Source: Pseudomonas sp. Marseille-Q3773
Lineage (GTDB): Bacteria > Pseudomonadota > Gammaproteobacteria > Pseudomonadales > Pseudomonadaceae
Direction: 5' to 3'
Length of the DNA stretch: 64,000 nt
Assembly (NCBI RefSeq): GCF_916618955.1
Contig: NZ_OU745390.1
Coordinates: forward strand, 682,001-746,000
The first letter of the stretch is position 1. Each line of letters begins with the position of its first letter. Of the stretch, positions 52,579-62,000 are shown piece by piece. The notes below the pieces were generated by a model. It was not told the origin of the DNA. It searched no databases and saw only the letters and a list, made by a program, of their open reading frames with translations. Position numbers and translations under genes: made by a program.

Positions 52579-53442
52579 ATGAACCTGTTTCAGCTTCGCG
52601 CTTTTGACGCGGTTGCCCGTGAAGGCAGCTTTACCCGTGCTGCAGCGCGCCTGTTCATCAGCCAGCCGGCGGTGACCGGGCACGTGAAGGCGCTGGAGGA
52701 GCACTACCAGATCACCTTGCTGCGGCGTACTGCGCGGCGGGTGGAGTTGACCGAGGAAGGCACCCGCCTGGCCGCCATCACCCGCGCCATGTTCGGCCTG
52801 GCCGAGGAGGCGCAGGCCATGCTCGAGGCCAACCGCCAGCTGCTGACCGGCCGCCTGGAGGTGGCGGCAGACGGCCCGCACCGGGTCATGCCGATGCTGG
52901 CAATGCTGCGCGAGCGTTACCCGGGCATCACGGTCAACCTGCGTTTGGGCAACGCCCAGGAGACCCTCGCGGCACTGCTTGGCGAGCACGCCGATGTGGC
53001 GGTGCTGACCGAGATCGAGCCGCGCAAGGGCCTGCACTTGCAGCGCCTGTGCGAATCGCGACTGTGCGCCTTGCTGCCGGCGGGGCATGCCTGGGCCAGC
53101 GGCGAGGGCGACCTGCCGCTGGCCGTACTCCACCAGCAGATCATGGTGTTGCGCGACCCGACCTCGACGCCCCGCCGCACCTTTGACAAGGCGTGCAGCC
53201 AGGCGGCTGTGCAGCCCCGGGTAGTGCTGGAGCTGGACAGCCGCGAAGCGGTGACCGAGGCCGTGGCCTGCGAACTGGGCGTCGGCGTGGTGTCGTCGAC
53301 CGAGGTGGCCAACGACCCACGGGTAGTGGCGCGACCATTGGCCGGTCGGGGCCTGATCAATCAGCACCTGGTCGGTTGCCTGGAGCGTCGCCGGGAGCTG
53401 CGCCTGATCCAGGCATTCCTGGGCCTGGCTGCGCAGCTTTGA
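52579..53442 (+). CDS. LysR-family regulator, probable activator of phnW-phnX
   Basis: 287 residues; helix-turn-helix FTRAAARLFISQPAVTGHVK at the N-terminus and a periplasmic-binding-protein-like effector domain (about 90-287). Divergent from phnW, so control of 2-aminoethylphosphonate use is likely. No clear T-N11-A site was pinned down in the 111-base gap. Confidence 0.85.
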   Translation: MNLFQLRAFDAVAREGSFTRAAARLFISQPAVTGHVKALEEHYQITLLRRTARRVELTEEGTRLAAITRAMFGLAEEAQAMLEANRQLLTGRLEVAADGPHRVMPMLAMLRERYPGITVNLRLGNAQETLAALLGEHADVAVLTEIEPRKGLHLQRLCESRLCALLPAGHAWASGEGDLPLAVLHQQIMVLRDPTSTPRRTFDKACSQAAVQPRVVLELDSREAVTEAVACELGVGVVSSTEVANDPRVVARPLAGRGLINQHLVGCLERRRELRLIQAFLGLAAQL

Positions 53443-53499
53443 TGGCTGTTTTACCTGGGGCGGCCTAAGATGGCCGATATTGAGCGGACACCGTCGTCG

Positions 53500-54549
53500 A
53501 TGAGCGAAAAAGACACTATTTCCATGCAGCTGGTGCGTGAAGCACTGTTGCAGACCTGCCCCGCTGGCGAGCCCGACAGCGGCCTGCTGGCCAGGGCTGG
53601 TATCGCCGTCGAACAACTGCACCTGCCGCAGGCCCGCGTCAGCGCCGAAGCCTATGCCCGGCTTTGGCGCTTGCTGACGCGGCGCTGCAACGACGAATTC
53701 TTCGCCATGGACCCACGTGGCCTGCGCAGCGGCAGCCTGGCTTTCATGTGCCGGGCCAGCATGGCGCAGCCGACGCTCGGCGCCGGCCTGGATACCGCAC
53801 TGGCGTTCCTCTCGCTGATGCTTGAAGACCTGCAGCCGAGCCTGGTGCGCCAGCAAGGCCTGGCCGAGATCGTCATCAACGAACCGCGTGACGCGCCACG
53901 CCGGGCTTTCACCTATTTCACCTTCTGGATGATCGTGCACGGTGTGACCTGCTGGCTGGCCGGGCGGCGCATCCCGATCCTGGCCATCGACCTGCGTTGT
54001 GCCGAGCCGCCGTTCTGCGATGACTACCGGGTGATGTTCTCGGAAAACCTGCAGTTCGAGCGCCCGCGCACGCGCATGATCATCGCCGCCGATTGCCTGG
54101 CCCTGCCGGTCAAACGCAGCCCCGGCGAGCTGCAGCGCTTCCTTGCCGAAGCACCAGGTAACATCCTGGTGAAGTACCGTGACCCGGCCAGCCTCGCCCG
54201 GCGTATCCGCCACAACCTGCTGAGCCTGGACCCGGCGCAGTGGCCAGACGCCGAGGGTCTGGCCCGGCAGCTGTGCCTGTCGCCCTCAACCCTGCGCCGG
54301 CGCCTGGCTGACGAAGGGCAGACCTATCAGGGCCTGAAGGACAGCGTACGACGGGAGCTCGCCATCGCCTGGCTGGCAGAAGACCGCCTGGGCATCCTCG
54401 AGATCGCCGGGCGTCTGGGCTTTGCCGATGGCAGCTCGTTCTACAAGGCGTTTCGCAAATGGTTCGGCTGCAACCCGGGGCACTATCGCAGCCTGGTTTC
54501 AGGGCATGGGTTGCCTGGCCAGGGAGAGCTTCCGTCTGCCGCTGACTGA
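53500..54549 (+). CDS. AraC-family regulator with N-terminal Arabinose_bd-type domain
   Basis: 349 residues. An N-terminal domain (about 10-190, PF12625-like: AEAYARLWRLLTRRCNDEFF, GAGLDTALAFLSLMLEDLQP) and a C-terminal AraC domain (about 245-340; RQLCLSPSTLRRRLADEGQT, AGRLGFADGSSFYKAFRKWF). This type often controls lipid or alcohol metabolism. The start at 53500 (MSEKDTISMQ) is chosen; an ATG at 53470 is also in frame and neither has a strong Shine-Dalgarno. It lies 43 bases upstream of the first NEL-like gene, in the same direction. Confidence 0.8.
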   Translation: MSEKDTISMQLVREALLQTCPAGEPDSGLLARAGIAVEQLHLPQARVSAEAYARLWRLLTRRCNDEFFAMDPRGLRSGSLAFMCRASMAQPTLGAGLDTALAFLSLMLEDLQPSLVRQQGLAEIVINEPRDAPRRAFTYFTFWMIVHGVTCWLAGRRIPILAIDLRCAEPPFCDDYRVMFSENLQFERPRTRMIIAADCLALPVKRSPGELQRFLAEAPGNILVKYRDPASLARRIRHNLLSLDPAQWPDAEGLARQLCLSPSTLRRRLADEGQTYQGLKDSVRRELAIAWLAEDRLGILEIAGRLGFADGSSFYKAFRKWFGCNPGHYRSLVSGHGLPGQGELPSAAD

Positions 54550-54592
54550 CGGTGTGGCCTAGGGTCCGGTTTTTTTCCCAAAGGACCTTGCA

Positions 54593-57500
54593 ATGCCGTC
54601 ACTCGACCACTCCCTGCAAGCCGCACGCGATGCCAAGCTAAACAGTGCGTTTGATGACTATCTGGGAGAGAGCCTGCCCCCCTGGCTGAGGGCTGCCACG
54701 CCGGGCCAGGTCAATGCCCTGCGTGACCGCTTCATGACACTGCAGGCGGTACAGGCGGACCTGCGCCGCGTACTCGAGCGCCTGCAGCCCCTGGACCGCT
54801 TCGCCAGCAGCCTGTTGCAGCGGGGCGTGGTTGCCAACCTGGCCCCCGGGACGGCATTGGAAAACCTGATATGGCGAGAAACCCGGCGGGATTTCGGCCC
54901 TGCGCCATTTCAGGACACTGTCCATGTGCTGCCGTCCGACAAGGGCTATTTCGTGCGCGTACCTGCGCTGCAACGGTTGATGCAGAACTTCACCGCAGAT
55001 GCATCGTTCTATGAAGGTACCGCGCTGGTTGCCGCCGGGGATGACAAGGTGGTGTCCCGCGAGATCGGCCAACTGGTCGCCTTGTGCCGGCAAGTCGACG
55101 TCGGGCAGCGTTATCAAAACCATCTGAACGAGCTGTTCGACCCTGGTGCGCTTGACCTGCTTGCCCGCGAGCAGCGGGCCTCGCTGGCGGTCGCTGTTGA
55201 AATCGAGGCCATGCACAAACGGCTGTCAGCGGTGGATGAGCGGTTTCTCCGGGCCTGGCTGCACAATGCATCGGCCCGCCATGAACAGGGCGGACAGCTG
55301 CGCGTGGGCGGGCTTAACCTGCTTGGATGCCGGATCGCCGGTGCGCTGGTCTTCGAGATCAGCGGCAGCTGGGCCCCGGGCAGCGGTCCGTCGTCGTTCA
55401 ACCCTTTGTTGGCCTTGCTGGTGTATCTGCCTGGCGAACCACAGCCGTTGCAGCGCTTCGATGGCTGGGCCAGCGCAAGCGCCCGCCTGGGCTCCGCGTT
55501 GCGCCAGGACGCGGTGCGCGAGCGGCTGTGCAATCGCGTCGCCCTCGCTGACCGGGCGGCTTTCGTGATGACGTTGGCCAAGCGCCTGGCCGATACCGCA
55601 ACCGATGCCGAGGCCAGCAGTGCCAGACTGGACGGCGAGCCCTTCGCCAGCCTGGCTCGGCATCATGTCGATCGCATCAAGGCGGATGCCCGCTTCCTTG
55701 CGGTACCGACCCTGCAGGCTGATCATGCGGCCAGTCATGCCCGCCTGGCCAGACTGGCCGATGCAGGCTTGCTGATGCTCAACCTGGTCGGGCTGCTGGT
55801 GCCGGTGGTGGGCGCATTGTTGGCCTCCAGCCTGATCGTCGATACCTTGGCTGAAGTATGCGAGGGGGTTGCCGATTGGGCCCATGGCCACGAGCATGAA
55901 GCGCTCGAGCACATGCTTGGCGTGGCGGAAACAGTCGCGGTAACTGCTGCGCTGGGGCTGGGTGTGAACACAGCGGCTCGTGGTTTCGCTCGCAGCCCTG
56001 CGCTCGAAAGCCTCGAGCCGGTCCTGACTGCTGACGGCAAGCCGCGGCTACAGTCACCGTCGCTGCTGGCGTATCGAGTCGTCACGCCAGCTGCCCAGCT
56101 GGTGCGTCTGGATAATGGCCTGCTCGCCGGCGCGGGACGCTTATGGTGGCAGGATGAGCAGGCGTTCTATGAGGTGAGACGAGTCGGCCAACAATGGGAA
56201 CTACGTCATCCACTGCGCGAGGAGGGCGTGCACCCGGCGCTGCGTCATAACGGTGAGCGCGGATGGCGCCTGGTATGCCAGCGACCGTTGGAGTGGCAAG
56301 GCGCCCAGCGCATGCTGGGCTACCTGTGGCCAGAAGCGGCGCAGCTGCCGGCCAGCCGGTGCGAACAGATCCTGCGCGTGGCGGATGTCGATGAACTCCA
56401 GTTGCGGGCACTGCTGGCCGAGAACCGTCGGTTGCCGGTGCACCTGCGGGACACCCTCGAGCGGTTTTCCGCCAGCGCGCGCATCGAGGCATTTCTGACA
56501 AGGGCAGAACAGGACAGCCTCCTGGAAGACGACCAACCCCTGTTCGAGCACTGCCTTGCGCAGCTTGATGCCAAGGGGCGGCCTCGTAGCGAACAGCTGC
56601 AAGCGATTGGCCTGGCGGTGGGCCGTATGCGCCAGGGATTGCTGGAACACCTCACCCAGCCGCCAGGTGCCGAGCGGCCATTACGTCGGCTGCTGCAGCG
56701 CGATTTCCCAGGCTTGCCCCAGGCTTACGCCCAGCGCCTGCTAGAGCAAACCACAAGTGATCAGCGTGCCTTCATGCAGGCACGCGGTAAAGTGCCGCTG
56801 GCCTTGGCGGAACAGGCGCGGGAGCTGCTGCAGTTGGCCCGGCTGACGCGGGTGCGTGAAGCCTTCTACCTGCCAGGTAGCTACCGCGACGATGCCGTGG
56901 AGGTGGCGTTGGACTTGTTACGTCGCAAAGCCTACTGGCCCGTCGCTGTCAATCTCGAGTTGCGCCAGGGCAGCGATAGCGGGCCGGTGCTGGCGCGCCT
57001 GTATCCGCAGAGCGAGGCGTTGGTACTGGTTCATCGCGACGGTGATATGCATGTTTATCACAGTGATGGGCGACGCGCCGAAATCGAGCCTGGGGCATTG
57101 CCGGAGGTGCTGGCCGCTTGCCTGCCGCACGTTCACCGGGAGCGCCTGGGATGGGGCACAGACGATGCGCCTGATCGCATTACCCTTGCTTTGCAGGGCT
57201 GGCTGCCAGCCACCCGCGAGGCACTGGGCAAGCATCTGGGCATGGCACCCATCAAGCCCCGGATAAAGCCATTGCGCCGCACCGCGGATGGCCGCCTGGG
57301 CTATCCCTTGAGCGGCCGCAGTGGAGGTTCGGGGGCGCGAAACCTGTTACGCCGGCGAATACGCAGCCTGTTCCCGACTTTCGACGATGCGATGGTCGAA
57401 AGCCATCTGCGAGAGTTGCTGGACCTGCCTGGTTCGCCGTTCACCAACTTGCTCGCGCAAGAGCGCGCCTACCGCGACCTGTGTGACGGCTTGCAGCAGT

Positions 57501-59098
57501 GGGTGAACGCCGAACCTCGCCTCACTGCCGCCCGTGGACGCATCGCCGCCCAGTTGCGCCGCTGCTGGCGACGGGAAGGTGAGCATTTGCCCGGCACCAA
57601 CAGTGCTGCAACCCAGATGCGCCTGAGCCTGATAGCTGTTGCCTCGAACGGCTTGCCGGAACTACCGGGTACGGTGACATTCGAGCATGTATCCTCACTG
57701 TCGCTGGTCGGCCTTGGCCTGCAGCGGCTACCAACGCGCTTCCTGCGTGCGTTCGGCCAGATACACTGGCTGAACCTGTCCAACAACCGCTTGACCACCC
57801 TGCCGACGGAGCTGTCGAGCCTGCACCGCTTGCGCACGCTGTGCCTGCAGAATAACCAGATCCGCATGGATGCGACGGGGCTGGATGTGCTGCGGTCCTT
57901 GCCGCAGATCGATGTGCTGGACCTCAGCGACAACCCGTTACGCGTCATTGATGTCAACTTCACGAGCATGGCGCGCCTGCGCCGGCTCCTCCTGCGGCGC
58001 ACCCGATTGCGTGCCATACCCGGTGGCATCCAGCGGTGCAGGTTGCTGGAACTGGCCGACCTGCGCAGCAACGATATCGCCGAACTGCCGGCGTTTCTGC
58101 GTAACGAGCCATTTGCGTTTCGCCGCCGTCTGCACCTTGAAGGCAATCCCTTGCCGACTGCGGACCTTGACATGTTGGCCATCCCTGGGCCGGCCGAGGG
58201 GGCCGGTGCGGTTGCGCGCCGAGGCTGGCGGGCCTGGACTGAAGGCCTGGAGGTGGACGCTCAGGTGCAGTTGCAGGAGCACTGGGAGGCCTTGGGGGCC
58301 GAACCGGGCAGCGCGGACTTTTTCGGATTGCTCGAAGCGCTCGAGGGCACCAGCGATTTCCGTCTCGTCCACCGGGACCTGCAGCGCCGCCTGCGGGCAA
58401 TGCTGGCGGCGATGATGCAGGACACCGGCTTGCGTCAGGCGCTGTTCGAGCTGGCAACCGCGCCACGCACCTGCGTAGACAGCGTCGCAGATTGCTTCAG
58501 CACCCTCGAAGTGCGTAGTTGGGTATACCAGGCCATTCACGACGCACCTGGGCAGGATACCGAGCAGGTCCGTCTCGAAATGGCCCGCCGTCTGTTCCGT
58601 CTGGACCGCCTCGAAGAGCAGGCTCGTGTCCTCATGCAAGCACAGGCCGCGCGCGGCCAGTTGGTCGACGAGGTCGAGGTCAGCCTGGCGTTGCGCATCG
58701 GCCTGGCAACCACCCTCGACCTGCCGGGGCAACCCCGAACCATGCGTTTTGCCACTATCGCCGGGGTCACCCAGGCCGACCTCGATCGCGCGGCCGAGGC
58801 GGTCCGCGATGCCGAAGCAGGCCCTGAACTGGCACGGGATGTGAGCCGCCGCGACTTCTGGCTGGAGTACCTGCACCAGCACCATGGCGCAGCTTTCGAG
58901 GCCGTAGCGCAGCCTTTCTGGGCCAGGCTCGAGGCGCTGGATGCCGAACGTAGCGCGTTGGACGACGCCGTCTACCTGCGCCGCATGCAGCGTCTTGGGG
59001 AAGAACGCGAGGCTGCCACGCAGAACCTGGCCCTGGAGCTGACTTTGCGAGCTCTGCCGACCCCCTCTGGTCTCACTACCATCTGGAGCGCCCAATGA
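54593..59098 (+). CDS. Giant LRR protein with NEL-type E3 ubiquitin-ligase-like C-terminus, copy 1
   Basis: 1,501 residues. The N-terminal ~1,000 residues belong to the dermonecrotic-toxin-like/DUF6543 type, with a hydrophobic segment pair (about 390-420 and 442-462) next to the shared motif HGHEHEALEHMLGVAE. Leucine-rich repeats follow (about 1031-1165; LNLSNNRLTTLPTELSSLHR, LDLSDNPLRVI). The C-terminal domain (about 1205-1490) has TCVDSVADCF, with Cys1294 and Asp1296 matching the CxD of IpaH/SspH NEL ligases. No Sec or Tat signal is visible, so any delivery would need a specialised system. AAGGAC precedes the ATG; the stop overlaps the start of copy 2. Confidence 0.8.
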   Translation: MPSLDHSLQAARDAKLNSAFDDYLGESLPPWLRAATPGQVNALRDRFMTLQAVQADLRRVLERLQPLDRFASSLLQRGVVANLAPGTALENLIWRETRRDFGPAPFQDTVHVLPSDKGYFVRVPALQRLMQNFTADASFYEGTALVAAGDDKVVSREIGQLVALCRQVDVGQRYQNHLNELFDPGALDLLAREQRASLAVAVEIEAMHKRLSAVDERFLRAWLHNASARHEQGGQLRVGGLNLLGCRIAGALVFEISGSWAPGSGPSSFNPLLALLVYLPGEPQPLQRFDGWASASARLGSALRQDAVRERLCNRVALADRAAFVMTLAKRLADTATDAEASSARLDGEPFASLARHHVDRIKADARFLAVPTLQADHAASHARLARLADAGLLMLNLVGLLVPVVGALLASSLIVDTLAEVCEGVADWAHGHEHEALEHMLGVAETVAVTAALGLGVNTAARGFARSPALESLEPVLTADGKPRLQSPSLLAYRVVTPAAQLVRLDNGLLAGAGRLWWQDEQAFYEVRRVGQQWELRHPLREEGVHPALRHNGERGWRLVCQRPLEWQGAQRMLGYLWPEAAQLPASRCEQILRVADVDELQLRALLAENRRLPVHLRDTLERFSASARIEAFLTRAEQDSLLEDDQPLFEHCLAQLDAKGRPRSEQLQAIGLAVGRMRQGLLEHLTQPPGAERPLRRLLQRDFPGLPQAYAQRLLEQTTSDQRAFMQARGKVPLALAEQARELLQLARLTRVREAFYLPGSYRDDAVEVALDLLRRKAYWPVAVNLELRQGSDSGPVLARLYPQSEALVLVHRDGDMHVYHSDGRRAEIEPGALPEVLAACLPHVHRERLGWGTDDAPDRITLALQGWLPATREALGKHLGMAPIKPRIKPLRRTADGRLGYPLSGRSGGSGARNLLRRRIRSLFPTFDDAMVESHLRELLDLPGSPFTNLLAQERAYRDLCDGLQQWVNAEPRLTAARGRIAAQLRRCWRREGEHLPGTNSAATQMRLSLIAVASNGLPELPGTVTFEHVSSLSLVGLGLQRLPTRFLRAFGQIHWLNLSNNRLTTLPTELSSLHRLRTLCLQNNQIRMDATGLDVLRSLPQIDVLDLSDNPLRVIDVNFTSMARLRRLLLRRTRLRAIPGGIQRCRLLELADLRSNDIAELPAFLRNEPFAFRRRLHLEGNPLPTADLDMLAIPGPAEGAGAVARRGWRAWTEGLEVDAQVQLQEHWEALGAEPGSADFFGLLEALEGTSDFRLVHRDLQRRLRAMLAAMMQDTGLRQALFELATAPRTCVDSVADCFSTLEVRSWVYQAIHDAPGQDTEQVRLEMARRLFRLDRLEEQARVLMQAQAARGQLVDEVEVSLALRIGLATTLDLPGQPRTMRFATIAGVTQADLDRAAEAVRDAEAGPELARDVSRRDFWLEYLHQHHGAAFEAVAQPFWARLEALDAERSALDDAVYLRRMQRLGEEREAATQNLALELTLRALPTPSGLTTIWSAQ

Positions 59099-62000
59099 GC
59101 CGTGAAACAGTTGTACCTCAAACGCACACCTCCCCGCGGGATAAAATCGCCCGTGCCACCGACGACTTCATCGCTGCCCGCCTGCCGGCCTGGCTCACCC
59201 GGGCCTCGCCAGCCCAGATCAACCGCCTGCGTGACGGGTTCATGGCGCACCAGGCCAGCCAGGAAAAGGCGCGCCAGGTCACCCGGCAGTTGCAGCCCGT
59301 GGTTCAGTTCGCTCAACTGCACTTCCAGCAACTCGTGCGTGACCTGCCTACCCTGACGCCGTTATCAGAGCTGCAATGGCTGGAAATCCGCCGCCGGTTC
59401 AGCGTACCTCCGGGAATCGCCTTGCCCGAGGATGAACTAGTGCCAGTGCGCGAATCGGCCACACTGCGGTTGATGCAGAATTTCACCGAAGACGCATCCT
59501 TCTATGTGGGTACCGGGCTGGTGGAAAAGGGCGACGAGGTGCCACTGGACATGGACCTGGCTACCTTGGTAAGCGAGTGCCGACGGCTGGATGTCGGTGC
59601 GCGCTACCAGCATTTGCTCAATCGCGTATTCACCCCGGCCAACTGTGCCCTGCTGGCGGAGGACAAGCGTGCAGGATTGCGCCTGGCCGCTGAAGTGGCC
59701 GCTCTGCGTGGTGATATCACGGCACATCAGCAGCTTGCCTTGGTTCAGGTTGGGAACCACGAAGCGAGCGTTGCAGGGCAGGGGGTGTACGCCTTTCCCG
59801 GGCTGGCATCGATGCTGGGCTGCCAGCTTTCGGATGTGCTGTTGGTGCAGCTGCGCAACGGCGAAGGCGCAGACCTAGGTGTCGTGCTGTATCTACCCAG
59901 TGAGCCCGCCCGGCCGTTGCGTCACTTCGCTTCGACCCAGGCCATGAACGACGCCATGGCAGCGGCTCTGCAAGATGCCGCGTACCGCGACTATTTCAGC
60001 CAGTTGGTTGCCCTGGACGAGCGCCCGAGCTTCATTACCCAACTGCGCAAACGGCTGTCGGACCCGCAGCCAGACCTGACGCTGGAGGGACATTCGCCAA
60101 CTGCAGACGTATTTGCCAGCCTGGTCGAGCGTCAGGTGCAGCGTGTCAAGGACGACGCCAGGCTGCTGCTGGTGCCGACGGCGCAGGTCGATCAGCAGGC
60201 CTCCGACCGGCGACGCGAAGGTTGGCGGGCGCTTGGGCTGGGTCTGGTCAATCTGGCGGGGCTGTTCATTCCAGTGGTGGGCATCATGCTGCTGGGGCAA
60301 CTGGTCGTGCAGACGCTGGCGGAGGTGTACGAGGGCGCGGCGGACTGGTTCCATGGGCACCAGCATGAGGCCCTGGAGCACATGCTTGGAGTCGCTGAAA
60401 CCCTGGCGGTTGCCGCGGCGGTCAGTGGCGGAGCGGCCATCGTCGCGCGGGGCTTCGCCAGCAGCGACTATGTCGCCGGGCTGGAGCCTGTCGCAATTGG
60501 CAGGCGTGATTATCGCTTGTGGGCCAATGACCTGTCGGTGTATCGAGGCGATGCCGAAGAAGCGTCCGTGGGCCAGCGTGGCTTGCTCGAGGCGCGGGGC
60601 CAGTACTGGCTGCGCATTGGCGGGCATGACTATGAGGTGCATCGGCCCGTGCCCGAGGGGGCCTGGCGCTTGCGTCACCCTGAGCGGGCCGACGGCTATG
60701 GGCCGAGGCTGGAGTACAATGGCGAGCTTGGCTGGCGTTTGCACGACCAGCGGCCGCTGGAAAGCGAGGATGCCGATGACCTGCTCGCCAGCCTGTGGCG
60801 GGGCCGTCGAACGCTGGATGCGGGTAGCAGCCAACAGGTGCTGAGCGCGGCCCTGGTCGATCTCGATGAGTTGCGCGGGCTGTGCGTAGAGAGTCGCACC
60901 CTGCCGCCCAATCTGCGCGAAACACTGGAGCAGTTCGATGCGCAGGCGCGTATCGAGGCGTTTTTCCGGCAGGCCGGGCAGGGCATGCTACCCGCTGATG
61001 ATCCCGAGATATTGACCTGGTGTCGCGTCCAGCTGCCTGACGTGGTGGATCAGGGGCTGTTGCGCCAGCAGGTCGTCGATCAGGCCCACAGCCTGCGCCG
61101 GCGCCTGATGGCTTACCTGACCCGCGTTGTACCTGGCAATGACCCGTTGCTGGCGCTGGTTGCACGCGATTTCCCAGGCCTGGCGCCACGTTATGCACAA
61201 ACCCTGGTGCAAGCCGCCTCCACGATCGAGCGCAGAGTCAGCCTGATCGAGGGCAAGCTGGCGCAACGCCTCGCCCTCAAGGCTGCTTCGCTGTTGCGCC
61301 TGGCCCGGCTTTGCAGGGCCAGGGCCGGGCTGATGTTGCCCGATGCATGCAGCGACGAGGCCGCTGAGTTGATCATGAGCTTGCTGCCACGCCTGGCGCT
61401 CTGGCCGAGCAGCTTGTCGCTCGAGCTGTGGAGCGAACGGCAAGGAGGACGACGATTGGCAGCGTTGGGGCGTCAGGGCAATAACACTGCGCCAATGCAC
61501 ATTTTTGCGGCGCACGATGGGCGTTTCAGCGTGCGTGACGCGCAGGGACGCATTCAACCACTGGCGATCGATGAACCCGCCGGGTTGTTGGAGACGGTGC
61601 TCGCCGTGCTGACGCCAGAGCAGCGCAGGCAAATGGGGCTGAGCGGCAGCGCTGCCACGCAGCGTTTGCGCGCGAAGCTGGTCGAGGTCCTGCCAACCTC
61701 GCGGGCAGAGACCGAGCGGTTGCTTGGCTGGCCTGCCGTCGAGGCCTGGTTCAACCCGGGCCGGCGCATGCCCGACGGTCGCGTCGGTTATCCCTTGAGC
61801 GGGAGTGGGGTGAGGCACCGCAGCCCGGAGAGCATCCTGCGCGATCGCCTGCGTAACTTGTACCCTGGGCTTGACGCGCAGGCGCTGGAGGAGCATATGG
61901 CCCGTCTGCTGGCGGATTCACGCTCACCGTTCGAAGCCCTGATGGAACTGGAGGATGACTACGCGCAACTGGACGTGCACCTCAATCGCTGGATCAGCGC

